Shown: piece by piece, positions 1 through 8,855 of the stretch
How positions within the stretch are numbered: the first letter of the stretch is position 1
How the letters are laid out: every line of letters starts with the position of its first letter
DNA from: Varibaculum cambriense
GTDB taxonomy: Bacteria > Actinomycetota > Actinomycetes > Actinomycetales > Actinomycetaceae
Direction: 5' to 3'
Length of the DNA stretch: 64,000 nucleotides
NCBI RefSeq assembly: GCF_022133705.1
Contig: NZ_JAKNHJ010000015.1
Span: 1 to 64,000, forward strand
Position numbers and translations under genes: made by a program
Notes under the pieces: model-generated
Seen by the model: the letters and a program-made list of their open reading frames with translations, nothing else
What the model was told of the DNA's origin: nothing
The model's database searches: none

Positions 1-22
1 ATGACCCGAAACACCCACCCCA

Positions 23-66
23 AAAACCCAAAAAATCCCGCGACATATGCGGACATATGTCTCGGG
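23..66 (-). terminator. Rho-independent terminator of tRNA-Pro
   Basis: The arms at 37-49 and 54-66 pair over 13 bp with one mismatch around a 4-nt loop. On the minus strand the hairpin is followed by a T-rich tract (the complement of the A-runs at 21-36). It lies 11 nt beyond the 3' end of tRNA-Pro. Confidence 0.75.
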
Positions 67-77
67 AGATCACAGAG

Positions 78-151
78 TCGGGGCGACAGGATTTGAACCT
101 GCGACTCCCTGCTCCCAAAGCAGGTGCGCTACCAAGCTGCGCCACGCCCCG
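78..151 (-). tRNA. tRNA-Pro (TGG)
   Basis: The minus strand folds as a standard cloverleaf of 74 nt. The acceptor stem is CGGGGCG/CGCCCCG with discriminator A. The anticodon stem is CCTGC/GCAGG around loop TTTGGGA, giving anticodon TGG. The T arm contains GGTTCAAATCC. CCA is not encoded. Confidence 0.95.
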
Positions 152-226
152 TCAGTTTTATTTTCTGACCTTCTATAGGTTACACTGTTTTTCGCGGCTT
201 CCGTTAACTCGAAGCGAAAGCCAGTT

Positions 227-297
227 GCGAGTGTAGCTCAATGGTAGAGCCCCAGCCTTCCAAGCTGGTCATGCGGGTTCGATTCCCGTCACTCGCT
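227..297 (+). tRNA. tRNA-Gly (TCC)
   Basis: Acceptor stem GCGAGTG/CACTCGC, anticodon stem CCAGC/GCTGG and loop CTTCCAA give anticodon TCC. The T arm contains GGTTCGATTCC. A beheaded ABC transporter gene begins about 20 nt after the tRNA, so the 3' end of this tRNA is a plausible recombination or integration point. Confidence 0.95.
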
Positions 298-317
298 CTC
301 TTTCCGCCTCGGCGCTA

Positions 318-1259
318 GTGACTTTCCTCCTTTATATGATGATGATGTTCATGCCTGTCGCCTCTATAGGCCCGACATTGACAAGTTTATTTCGGGCTGC
401 GGGCGCCTATCAAAGGCTATCCTGCATTGAAGAAATACCTCGCGAGACAGCAAGACAAACATGCACAAAACTCCAAGCAACAGACTCAATAGAGAATCCT
501 GACGCCGTGATATCTATGCGGGGCGTGAGTTTTACTTACGATGCAGTCGCTGATGGTGCAGAAAGACCTCGCAACTCCGAGATTTCCTGGGCACTAAACG
601 GAGTCAGCCTTGACGTAGCGCGGAACAAGATCACAGCGATTATCGGCCCATCCGGAGCTGGCAAGAGTACCGTTTTTTCCCTTTTGGAATGCTTCTATCC
701 CTTAAGGTATGGGCAGATCTACATAATGGGTCAGCCATTAACTTCAATGACAATAGAAGAAGTTCGATCGCATTTTGCGTACGTCGAGCAAAATGCACCC
801 CTTCTATCTGGCACTGTTCAGGACAACCTCTGTCTCGGACTTTCCAAGGTAACACGAGAGGAATGTGCGAGAGCACTCGAAGTAGTTGGACTGGATCATC
901 TGGCAGATGATCTTGGCCGCGACATAGATGCGTATGTCGGCGAGCATGGCGTTTTGTTAAGCGGAGGCGAAAGGCAGCGGCTTGCATTGGCTCGCACGCT
1001 GCTTTCCGATAAAGATATATTGCTACTTGATGAGTCGACGTCCAACGTCGACGAGATTGCTCAGAAAAAGATAGCCTCCTTTCTTAAAGGTTACGTAATG
1101 AATAAAACGGTACTTATGATCGCTCATCGACCCGCGCTGATTGAAGCAGCGGATAATGTCATTGTTTTCGACAAGGGGCGACTGGTGGACTCAGGATCGC
1201 TTGAGGCCGTCCGCAGCCGTTGCTCCCTCTACCGACAATTGACTCAGGTGGGTGGTTAG
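318..1259 (+). pseudogene. ABC exporter, C-terminal remnant (end of membrane domain plus ATPase)
   Basis: The 313 codons cover only the last helix and linker of a type I exporter membrane domain (residues 1-40) and a complete nucleotide-binding domain. Visible motifs are Walker A GPSGAGKST (about 110), a Q-loop YVEQN, the signature LSGGERQR (about 214), Walker B ILLLDE (about 234) and an H-loop MIAHR (about 268). A full half-transporter has about 550-600 residues, so some 250 N-terminal residues are missing. The frame stays open back through tRNA-Gly, so the GTG at 318 is only the first available start. The neighbours are a second ABC system and an S9 peptidase, suggesting it once exported a peptide. 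Loss of the front by recombination at the tRNA is inference. Confidence 0.8.
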
Positions 1260-1315
1260 TTTGATAGGAATTGCGGGTATATTGATGTATATCAACGTGG
1301 GGAGTGGGGTTTAGC

Positions 1316-2734
1316 GTGCATACTCGTCTATGTTTTCGGAAAATGCGGAGCACAGATTGGCCCCTTGTTCGACTTGCTCGCAAAGAACTAGCCAAAGATC
1401 TCGCTCCCTGGATAGCACTCGCGTTTACATCAGCCTTTACCGCCATGGGCGTGTCATTTTACATCGGCAGCCTGGTCCGAGGGAGCGAGTTTGATGGTCA
1501 GATCGGACAGGCTTACGTTGAATCCGGTTCTACCGGTATTGTGCTGTTAATCCTGGTTTCGGTATTTGCGATCTCATCCAGTTCACGAGTTGCAGTCACG
1601 CTACAGCGCAGGGATATTGTCGTCTGGCGACTTGCTGGGGTTAGTGAGCAGCAGGCTAAGATCGTTGCGCTGGTTGAGATTTCGATTGCTACTGCGGTGG
1701 GTACACTTGTCGGCGCAGCTGGCGCTTTCGGGCTTTGGCCCATCTGGAGACTTGTGTTACACGCTGCGGATATGCCTTATGCGCTGACGCTAGGTGTTCC
1801 GCCGCTTGCGGTGTTTCCTATTGTTGTCTTTGCCCTTAGCGTCACTGCGGTTTTGGGTGGCATGAAGGCAGGTCGGCAAGCTGCGAATGTCCGACCTGTA
1901 TTGGTGCTGAAATCTGATTCTGTGGCGGTGCGGCGATTTAGCTGGGGCAGTTGGTTAGTCGGAGGACTTGCGCTGTACCTTATTGGATATCTTCTCTTCT
2001 TGGCGAATCGCACGTCACCCCACAGCAGTATTACCGATATAACGCAGAAGACGACTTTTATTTATTTGGGAACGGCGTTGGCATATGCTGTGCTTGTGGG
2101 TTCAGTAGGCAAGTATTTTGTCGGTCGCTTCCTGCGTGTGTGGACGGCAGTTGTGCCCAAACGATGGTCAAAGTCTTGGTTTTTGGCCAGCCGCCAGTCC
2201 GAACATGACTTAGAGATTTCAACTGCTCTTGTCATTCCGTTGACAGTCTCCCTTGTCCTGGTAACCGGAGTCTTTGGTTATGTTGGGCAGGCACAGGATG
2301 CGGCGAGAGCGTTTGGTGTTGCCTTTGCTGGAAAGGGAATCGACATCGGTGGTCTTGTGCAGCTCCTCGGTCTTCCGGTTCTCATTTCTTTGATAAATGC
2401 CGGAGGAATCGCCATTGGCACCGGCGCTAAGAAGCGCAGGGACGCAAGTATGCTGTTCGTCCTAGGGGCAACCAAAAGGCAACTTTATTCTAAATTGGTT
2501 TTTGAGTCAGTCATGCTTGTAGGGACTGCATTGCTGATTTCGCTCATGGTGTATTTCGTCAACGGATTGGGTTTCTATCTCGCTGTCCGATACGGCCCGA
2601 TTCCTGACGCAAGTTTCATATGGCCTAGTCTGACTCCGTTCGTATTAGCGCTGCTTGGACTGGGAATTTTCTTAGTGAGCTCATTGTCTACACATCGCAG
2701 GCTTGATTATGTTCAGTCGGGAGATATCAAGTAG
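1316..2734 (+). CDS. FtsX/MacB-type ABC transporter permease
   Basis: This is a membrane protein of about 472 residues with an FtsX-like layout: an N-terminal helix, a three-helix block (about 60-190), a middle pair of helices and a second three-helix block (about 300-470). Both blocks carry the short coupling segment typical of such permeases, for example VVWRLAGVSEQQ and MLFVLGATKRQL. The start was placed at GTG 1316 because GGGGAG and GGGGT lie just upstream; GTG 1304 and ATG 1343 are alternatives. The next gene encodes the matching ATPase. Such permease/ATPase pairs export or expel lipids, peptides or antibiotics; the substrate cannot be read from the sequence. Confidence 0.8.
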   Translation: MHTRLCFRKMRSTDWPLVRLARKELAKDLAPWIALAFTSAFTAMGVSFYIGSLVRGSEFDGQIGQAYVESGSTGIVLLILVSVFAISSSSRVAVTLQRRDIVVWRLAGVSEQQAKIVALVEISIATAVGTLVGAAGAFGLWPIWRLVLHAADMPYALTLGVPPLAVFPIVVFALSVTAVLGGMKAGRQAANVRPVLVLKSDSVAVRRFSWGSWLVGGLALYLIGYLLFLANRTSPHSSITDITQKTTFIYLGTALAYAVLVGSVGKYFVGRFLRVWTAVVPKRWSKSWFLASRQSEHDLEISTALVIPLTVSLVLVTGVFGYVGQAQDAARAFGVAFAGKGIDIGGLVQLLGLPVLISLINAGGIAIGTGAKKRRDASMLFVLGATKRQLYSKLVFESVMLVGTALLISLMVYFVNGLGFYLAVRYGPIPDASFIWPSLTPFVLALLGLGIFLVSSLSTHRRLDYVQSGDIK

Positions 2735-2779
2735 GGGATCGCGGGTAATTTAGATCGCGAGATGAAAGGTGATGAAATC

Positions 2780-3553
2780 ATGACACGAGAAACAACGGCT
2801 CGGGTGTGTTGTCAGAGTCTCAATAAGAGTTATGTCGTCCCAGGGCGTGAGGGGCTAACAAGGCAGGTTCTTCAGGATGTGTCCTTCCAGGCGTGTGACG
2901 GCGAGTTGGTTTCTGTTGTGGGACCCTCAGGTAGTGGTAAGAGTACCTTACTGTACTGTCTTTCCGGACTTGAGTCGTGCGATGATGGCAAAGTTGAGCT
3001 TTGTGGTGTCGATATTACCCAGCTAAGCCTTCCAGATATCTCGCGGCTGAGGCGCGATAACGTCGGTTTCGTCTTCCAAGATTACAACCTCATTCAGTCT
3101 TTGACGTCGATTGAGAATGTGATGTTACCTGCCCAGTTGTCGGGCGCTGACGCTGATCCCGCTGCCGCGAAAGCACTGCTAAATAAACTCGGCCTATCGA
3201 ATCAAATCAACGCGAAACCGCAGACCCTCTCAGGGGGCGAACAGCAACGTGTTGCAGTTGCTCGTATTCTTTTCAATCAATCGAAAATTGTTTTTGCAGA
3301 TGAACCCACTGGCGCACTCGATTCTCAAGCCAGCAAAGTCATTGCCAATCTCCTTCGAGAAGCAGCTCGTGCGGGCTCCACAGTGGTGATCGTGACACAT
3401 GACATTGAACTCGCGGCACAGTCAGATCGGGTGTTGGTGCTCTACGACGGCCGCGTTAACAGCATATTGGAACATCCTTCACCCCGTGAGGTCTTTGAGA
3501 CCCTCAACATGCTGAACAACGGGAACAGCCCCCATGAAGCCAACTCTGATTAG
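2780..3553 (+). CDS. LolD/MacB-type ABC transporter ATP-binding protein
   Basis: A single ATPase domain of about 257 residues, the usual size for this family. It has Walker A GPSGSGKST, a Q-loop FVFQDYNLI, signature LSGGEQQRVAVARIL, Walker B IVFADEPTGALD and a switch histidine in IVTHD. The F-Q-D-Y-N-L and EPTGALD wording is characteristic of ATPases that work with FtsX/MacB permeases, and that permease lies directly upstream. ATG 2780 is preferred over ATG 2762 because AAAGGTG sits at normal spacing before it. Its 3' end overlaps the following peptidase gene by 20 nt, indicating coupled translation. Confidence 0.9.
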   Translation: MTRETTARVCCQSLNKSYVVPGREGLTRQVLQDVSFQACDGELVSVVGPSGSGKSTLLYCLSGLESCDDGKVELCGVDITQLSLPDISRLRRDNVGFVFQDYNLIQSLTSIENVMLPAQLSGADADPAAAKALLNKLGLSNQINAKPQTLSGGEQQRVAVARILFNQSKIVFADEPTGALDSQASKVIANLLREAARAGSTVVIVTHDIELAAQSDRVLVLYDGRVNSILEHPSPREVFETLNMLNNGNSPHEANSD

Positions 3554-5483
3554 CCAGTTCGAGAATCTTGCTGCCCTCACTAATACGGCGGCACAAACCA
3601 AATGGGCGAGACACGGAGAATGGTGGTACTACTCGGATAGCGCCACTGGTCTCTTAATGCGCGTTCCGATCAGCGATCCGGACGACTGGGATCTTGATGA
3701 GCACAACATGCAGCGGTTGCGCCCCTCTGCACATCCTGTGTTTCACCATAATCAAACGGAATACTCAGAAGTCATAAGTCAAGATATTTCAAGGGACGGC
3801 AACTATACCTGTTCGGCTACACGTTCACCATCTGACGATATAATTCGACTTGATGTTCGTGAGGCTAAGTCTCAGCGCATAGTTTTCAGCAAATCTCTTC
3901 GCGGATGGATGCTAGACCGAATATATCTGTCGAAAAACGGTGAAGGAATTTACTTCACCTGCCCCTCCTCGTCACATCATTCTAAATCACTGTGGGCCAT
4001 TATAGCTGATAGCCGTAAAGCGCAGCATCCAATATGTCTTTTTGCCGGACATAGCGGCGACAACCTCAGCGTAAGCCGCACCCCATCACAAAGATTTCTG
4101 AAAGTAATACATACATCTAGCTCGCGTCGCGTGTTTACTCTCATTGATCTCGATACTACCCAGATACACTCCGGCATCGAAGTTGCGACAGGATTAGCTT
4201 CCAAACATTATACATTCGAGCATTTAGAGTGCGAAGGGATAGACTTCGCATTTCTCATCGAGCACAGTGGTGCGGCCTCTGGGGGCTACCTGAGTAGTTT
4301 TAGGCTCAACGACGGACGTGCCATAGGGGTAAGGTGCTCATTTAACGGAGAAGCGAACCGGTCTTTGACGTGTGCGACCTCGGTTTACCTAGGAAAAGAA
4401 AGCCTTGTCGCCTTCCTCCCCGATGGGCTTTCTGTAGATGTAGTTGTCTTTTCTTACACATACTGCGGTAATGGTGGAATAACTTTGGAGGTTCGATCGA
4501 CTCTTCACCTGCCATCGCATGTGAATTCAGCGCTAATGCGCCCGATGGACTGGTGGCAGCCTTATGTCGATATAGCTATTTCGAGCTTAGTCGCACCACC
4601 GGAGCTGTTGCGAATCCCCCTCAACAGAAGATTGTGTAATCGCCAATCTCCATCCTCCTATCTTTTTGATGTACTACCAAAAATGAAGGAGAGTAGATAC
4701 GGCGTCGTTCGCACTCTAAGTCGCTTGGATGGCAACTCGTCCGCAGGGTTAACAATGGCCTCGTCGAGCGCTAGTATGCAGCCGGCAAAGGGTTGCCTAG
4801 TTGTCGGTTACGGAGCCTATGGACGGTCATTACCCCGTAGCTTCAATCCACTGTACGCAATGATGCTTGAACGCGGCGTTGATATCGCACTCGCGCACGT
4901 TCGAGGCGGCGGAGAATTTGGTGTTCAGTGGCACCAACAGGGAACGAGGTTGCATAAACTTGACTCTATCGGGGATTTTCTTGATGTCTGTGAATATATT
5001 AAGACCAACGGAACTAGTCTAAACCCAGACTATAAATTGTTTGCGCTAGGGGCTAGTGCCGGGGGGTTGTTGGTAGCAGCAGCCGCGAATATGTCGCCTG
5101 ATCTTTTCGATAGTCTCATACTGGTCGCTCCGTTCGTCTCGCCGCTTCGTGCTCTCATGGACCCCGATGAACCGCTGACTATTACTGATTGGAAAGAGTA
5201 CGGTAACCCCATTTCTGATCTCAATATTAGGAAGTATATTGCGGGCTACTCGCCGCTTGAAAACGTTCCTCCCGTTAGGATGCCAGACGCCTTTTTAGCT
5301 CTCAATGAACTGGATAACAAAGTCAATAACCGACATGCTTTAGAATGGGTTGACCGTATGCGCGAAACTGGATCGCACATAGAGTTGGAAATCCGCCCGG
5401 GTGCCGATCATGCCGGCACGTGGTCTGGAGCAACGTCTTCTCAAATACGCATCCTCGAATGGATCACAAAACGCCTGCCCTAA
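3534..5483 (+). CDS. Prolyl oligopeptidase family (S9) serine peptidase
   Basis: The 649 residues match the two-part plan of S9A/B peptidases: an N-terminal propeller-like region (about 1-400) and a C-terminal alpha/beta hydrolase (about 410-649). The nucleophile is Ser508 in GASAGG. Asp594 in NELDNKV and His626 in ADHAG complete the triad. The segment VRGGGEFGVQWHQQG is a family hallmark. No signal peptide is seen, so it is probably cytoplasmic. It overlaps the ATPase gene. S9 peptidases of this type remove leader peptides in some RiPP clusters (for example FlaP in class III lanthipeptides), which fits the surrounding transporters, but no precursor or modifying enzyme is visible here. Confidence 0.85.
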   Translation: MKPTLISQFENLAALTNTAAQTKWARHGEWWYYSDSATGLLMRVPISDPDDWDLDEHNMQRLRPSAHPVFHHNQTEYSEVISQDISRDGNYTCSATRSPSDDIIRLDVREAKSQRIVFSKSLRGWMLDRIYLSKNGEGIYFTCPSSSHHSKSLWAIIADSRKAQHPICLFAGHSGDNLSVSRTPSQRFLKVIHTSSSRRVFTLIDLDTTQIHSGIEVATGLASKHYTFEHLECEGIDFAFLIEHSGAASGGYLSSFRLNDGRAIGVRCSFNGEANRSLTCATSVYLGKESLVAFLPDGLSVDVVVFSYTYCGNGGITLEVRSTLHLPSHVNSALMRPMDWWQPYVDIAISSLVAPPELLRIPLNRRLCNRQSPSSYLFDVLPKMKESRYGVVRTLSRLDGNSSAGLTMASSSASMQPAKGCLVVGYGAYGRSLPRSFNPLYAMMLERGVDIALAHVRGGGEFGVQWHQQGTRLHKLDSIGDFLDVCEYIKTNGTSLNPDYKLFALGASAGGLLVAAAANMSPDLFDSLILVAPFVSPLRALMDPDEPLTITDWKEYGNPISDLNIRKYIAGYSPLENVPPVRMPDAFLALNELDNKVNNRHALEWVDRMRETGSHIELEIRPGADHAGTWSGATSSQIRILEWITKRLP

Positions 5484-5952
5484 TAGACATGCCTGCCAGA
5501 CTGCGCTGATACCTGCTGGAAATGATGTTAAGTCGGTCGTATCGTTGTATCGCCTCCCACTACAGTGTCGGCGTGCTAAACATCAAGAGGTGGAACAGCT
5601 GTGGAGGGTCCATTACTGCCGTGCTCCGCCACAACAACAAGAACACTGCAGTGACGGCACACTAATAGAGTCTGAAACAGCGGTCAGGGCGGCGAGGCCC
5701 TAGTTTGTATAAGAATGTCACTTGTACTTGCGGTAGACCCAGGTATGTTCATGTTTTCTTGGAGATGTAGACCCCTGACTCCGAACACACCAACGCAACC
5801 CGCCGGGCGCCCCCCCCTCAGCCACGACAGCAAGGACGACAGGCTCGCGGTGATACGCCAGTGAAACCGTTTAATCGAGGGCTCTGGGCGGGACAACCTC
5901 GCTCAGAAAGCACAAAAACCCTAGTAAACACGGGTGAGCAGCCAGCGAGACC

Positions 5953-6002
5953 CTTATCAAATCCGACGTCCAAACATCCACTTAGACGTCGGATTTGATA
6001 AG
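5953..6002. repeat. Perfect 18-bp inverted repeat
   Basis: The arm at 5953-5970 (CTTATCAAATCCGACGTC) is the exact reverse complement of 5985-6002, with a 14-nt loop. No T-run follows on either strand, so it is not a typical terminator. The right arm is the start of the dispersed repeat that recurs at 9262. Confidence 0.85.
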
Positions 6003-6136
6003 TACCCTTTTGCGTTAGCGAGTATCGCTTAGGGGGGGGTGAAAAATCGCCTGCGTTAGCGGGTTTGGGTTTTGCGTTACCTAGCGTGATGTTTTCCCTG
6101 TTCGCATAGGGTTTTGGGGTTTAACTAGCTAACGGA
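5985..6136 (+). repeat. Dispersed intergenic repeat, copy 1
   Basis: It shares the opening block GATAAGTACCCTTTTGCGTTA and a later block of about 64 nt (from 6073, TTGCGTTACCTAG to TTAACTAGCTAACGGA) with positions 9262-9351. Copy 1 holds roughly 55 extra bases in the middle, including a second TGCGTTAGC. The two copies bracket the PadR/ABC operon in the same orientation. Confidence 0.75.
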
Positions 6137-6224
6137 TGATAGGTGGCGTTCGCTCCCGTGCTCGCGATGGTGGTTCTATTTCTATTTTTCGGTTGGATCT
6201 ATTTTTCTCGCCCGTGTTTGGCTT

Positions 6225-7004
6225 TTAGTTAAGTTCTACTCTGTTGTATACGTAAGTGGCGGTGAAAAGTAGCGCAATGATTAGCAGTAGGCTGCTGGTG
6301 ATTGGCCAGACCCAAGGTGCCTCGAGTGTGTCTTGAGCGAGGTTGTTGATTATGGGGGCGAGGCCAAGGGGAGTTTTGTTGCCCTCCTGGATAAATATCG
6401 CTGACATCGTTATTAGTAGGTAGGCTCCAAATCCGGCCGCAAGGGGTATGCCGATGCCTGGTTTAAAAGTGGCTGCGACCGTTTGTGTTGCGTGAATGAG
6501 AATGATTTGTAGCGCCCATACCAAACTAGCCAAGATGATCGGGGCGGGATTAGCGGCTGGGAATAACAGTGATGTTCCTGCCCAAGCCAGGGTAGCGCTG
6601 AAGACTGCAAGGAATAGGGTAGATATCCAGCTGCTGATAGCAAAGCTGATGAGGTAGTGAGAGCGCTGCACGCTACCAGGGAAAATAAAAGGAATGTCAC
6701 CATTGCCGGTAAGCACGCTGCAACGAAAAGAGTTCATTGCAACCAGGATTACGGTAAGAATTTGGGTAAGGTTCTTTATCCATCCCGCGTAGGCTTGCTG
6801 CCAGGAGGGTTCTGGTAGTGACTGTATTAGCGTGGTTACTTCTGATCCGGCCAGAAATCTGATGATTCGCGGCGTGTATTGGGTAAACAATCCTTGGGTG
6901 AGAGCAAGGATAACGAATACCCCACCTATAATCCATGTCCCATAGGAGCGTAGGAGCCAGACAGCTTGATAGCGCCAGATCAATCTGAAACTCGAGGTAT
7001 TCAC
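6225..7004 (-). CDS. ABC-2 type transporter permease
   Basis: This 259-residue protein has six predicted membrane helices (about 18-38, 78-95, 115-140, 150-175, 185-210 and 232-252) and no enzymatic motif, the plan of an ABC-2 permease. It overlaps the ATPase gene by 4 nt, so the two are translated together. It is the last gene of a five-gene minus-strand operon that begins with a PadR regulator. In such operons the transporter usually expels a drug or peptide, but the substrate is not evident. Confidence 0.75.
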   Translation of the reverse strand: MNTSSFRLIWRYQAVWLLRSYGTWIIGGVFVILALTQGLFTQYTPRIIRFLAGSEVTTLIQSLPEPSWQQAYAGWIKNLTQILTVILVAMNSFRCSVLTGNGDIPFIFPGSVQRSHYLISFAISSWISTLFLAVFSATLAWAGTSLLFPAANPAPIILASLVWALQIILIHATQTVAATFKPGIGIPLAAGFGAYLLITMSAIFIQEGNKTPLGLAPIINNLAQDTLEAPWVWPITSSLLLIIALLFTATYVYNRVELN

Positions 7005-7840
7005 GATTTTTTACCGCCGTCCTTAGTTAGTTTGGTGAAAAGTTCATCTAAGCCGCTAAAGGTGGGGTGAATCTTTGCGGCAGAATCGAGGCTATAGATA
7101 GCCTTAGCCACGGCGGTGGCAACGTCTGAACGCACCGTGACATCAAGGGTAACGTGTTTAGTTCGCTGATTGACCAGCTCGCCTAACTGTCCTTGAGCTA
7201 GCAGGCTACCGCGATGCAAGATCCCCACGTGGGTAGAGACTTTAGCGACATCGCTGAGGATGTGGGAGGAAAATACTATCGTTATCTGCCCGGTTAACTC
7301 GCGTAGTAGCCCCAGAATATCTGCTCGCCCGATTGGGTCAAGAGCGCTGGTTGGTTCGTCTATCAGTAGTAGTTTCGGGGCAGTAACGAGTGCTGCGGCT
7401 ATTCCCATCCGTTGCTTCATGCCTCTAGAAAAGGAGCCGATTCTTCCGGGGGCTTTGTCGAGGTTAACCAGATTGAGTAGTTCGTCGCTTCTTTCGGCTG
7501 CAAGGTCTGGGGAGATTCCACCAAGGCGGGCGAGAGTGATGAGCGCATCCTTGGCTTTAAGCCAGGGGCTAATCTGGGGGACATCAGTCAGGTAAGACAC
7601 GCCAGGGATCGGTTTGACCGGAAGTTTGCCTCGACTAACTCCCAGCACGGTGGTGCTGCCACTACTGGCTCCGGCCAGTCCTGCAAGGATCCTCATGGTG
7701 GTGGTTTTGCCAGCCCCGTTCGCTCCCACAAACCCATAACAGGAGCCGGTAGGAACTCGAAGGTTTATGTTGTTTAGTACTTGGTGCTTACCGAAGGTTT
7801 TGGACAAATCTTTAGTACAGACTGCTAAATCCATTTTCAT
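7001..7840 (-). CDS. ABC transporter ATP-binding protein
   Basis: A 279-residue ATPase of the drug/peptide-export type. It shows Walker A GANGAGKTTT, Q-loop region SYLTDVPQ, signature SFSRGMKQRMGIA (S-R-G in place of S-G-G), Walker B LLLIDEPTSALDPIGR and switch histidine in FSSHIL. The C-terminal 80 residues form the extension common in CcmA/BcrA-like ATPases. Its start overlaps the upstream small membrane protein gene (ATGA) and its end overlaps the permease gene, so the three are one translational unit. ATG at residue 3 is an alternative start. Confidence 0.9.
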   Translation of the reverse strand: MKMDLAVCTKDLSKTFGKHQVLNNINLRVPTGSCYGFVGANGAGKTTTMRILAGLAGASSGSTTVLGVSRGKLPVKPIPGVSYLTDVPQISPWLKAKDALITLARLGGISPDLAAERSDELLNLVNLDKAPGRIGSFSRGMKQRMGIAAALVTAPKLLLIDEPTSALDPIGRADILGLLRELTGQITIVFSSHILSDVAKVSTHVGILHRGSLLAQGQLGELVNQRTKHVTLDVTVRSDVATAVAKAIYSLDSAAKIHPTFSGLDELFTKLTKDGGKKS

Positions 7841-8163
7841 TCCTTCGGATACAGCTTGCTTACCACTGAACTCGCATCAACCTGGTGATGCTTGGCTGTG
7901 GCTTTCTGTTCATATTCACGCTGTACCTTAAGCTGTCTTTGTTCGTGAAAGTACATAACCAAAAAGACGATTGGCCCAATCACTTGGCCAAAGATGATAA
8001 CCAAGAGCCACACTAGGCGATTTAAGCCGGCAATGTGAGTTCGTTTATCGCGCAGCAAGCAAATCAAAGACCAGACCACCGCTACCAGTTGCACTCCTAT
8101 AAGGATGCAAACTCCTATTAATGCTGGGGTCGGCAAATCCAACAGTTTATCTATAGGGTTCAT
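7837..8163 (-). CDS. Small membrane protein with PLDc_N-like domain
   Basis: The 108 residues contain two membrane helices (about 15-36 and 48-69). The second, LVWLLVIIFGQVIGPIVFLV, resembles the N-terminal membrane domain of cardiolipin synthase-like proteins (PLDc_N); the catalytic phospholipase D part is absent. A charged tail follows. It starts within the stop codon of the preceding gene (TAATG) and overlaps the ATPase start. Small PLDc_N proteins often accompany ABC-2 transporters and may act as accessory subunits, which is inference here. Confidence 0.7.
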   Translation of the reverse strand: MNPIDKLLDLPTPALIGVCILIGVQLVAVVWSLICLLRDKRTHIAGLNRLVWLLVIIFGQVIGPIVFLVMYFHEQRQLKVQREYEQKATAKHHQVDASSVVSKLYPKE

Positions 8164-8855
8164 TACTTGTCTCCTGAATTATGTAGCCGGGTTTTTACCC
8201 TGGCTAACGCGGTTTTTACATAAGCGAGTTGGCAAGCGCCAGCAACGAGGGGCCATAAAGCAACAATGGGCACCATCGACCGGCGGCTCATTTTCCGCTT
8301 GTCGCCAGCCCGACGCATTGCTGCAAGCCAGGCTATGGACATGGCTTCAACGCCCATCAGATCAGCCTGATTAGCCAAACGCACGGCATCTTCGGATTCT
8401 GGGTCATCGCGTCGGAAGACCTGTGGCGCTAGTGCTGCAACGGTCGTTAAAACCACTGGAGCTAGCGCAGCCTGCCTGCCAGTAATAAATCTTTCAGACC
8501 CTCCGCGTGTTGAGCGCTGGAGGAGAACCTGCTCCTTGCGACTAAGGAGTACCGCCAAGAACGCAACCCCAATCCCACCAGCAATAGTGGTGAGCCTAAT
8601 GCCTCGCTTTAGACGTGTGGGGACATAGCTGGCCAAGTCCGGTAGAGAATCATCGGGTCGAATTAGCCCTAAACGCACACCAACAGCACCCAGATTAACG
8701 TCCCAACCCAGTCCGTATTTTCGAGGAATGAACAAGCGCGGATTCTCTGGTTCAAAACCATCCAACGCAGCATCAGAGCGCCCTAACCACAGCCCGGAGA
8801 CAGGCATCCCCAAAACTCGCGCCTGCCCTTCTGCGTCCTTACCGAACCACTTCAT
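8163..8855 (-). CDS. DUF5808-like membrane-associated protein
   Basis: About 230 residues. The N-terminal part contains ENPRLFIPRKYGLGWDVNLG, which resembles the DUF5808 signature (N-P-x-L-F-V-P-K-x-x-G-x-G-W-x-x-N). Two hydrophobic segments lie near 95-112 and 135-155, with another near 200-215. The ATG at 8855 overlaps the TAA of the PadR gene (TAATG) and is preferred over an upstream ATG at 8894. Function is unknown. DUF5808 proteins are commonly found with PadR or GntR regulators and transporters, and the operon context agrees with that. Confidence 0.6.
   Translation of the reverse strand: MKWFGKDAEGQARVLGMPVSGLWLGRSDAALDGFEPENPRLFIPRKYGLGWDVNLGAVGVRLGLIRPDDSLPDLASYVPTRLKRGIRLTTIAGGIGVAFLAVLLSRKEQVLLQRSTRGGSERFITGRQAALAPVVLTTVAALAPQVFRRDDPESEDAVRLANQADLMGVEAMSIAWLAAMRRAGDKRKMSRRSMVPIVALWPLVAGACQLAYVKTALARVKTRLHNSGDK

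Larger units (their letters stand above)
5484..6224. other. Intergenic region without a supported gene
   Basis: About 740 bp between the S9 peptidase and the end of the minus-strand ABC operon. Open frames here are short and lack start signals or recognisable domains. The stretch holds a perfect 18-bp inverted repeat and one copy of a dispersed repeat, both listed separately. Confidence 0.6.

Noticed and set aside
5401-5896. Two open frames of 70 and 100 codons after the S9 peptidase
   Set aside because: No ribosome sites or recognisable domains; the region looks non-coding and contains repeats.
6003-6136. Possible riboswitch or small RNA upstream of the ABC operon end
   Set aside because: The sequence recurs as a dispersed repeat with indels and has no conserved structured RNA signature that I recognise.
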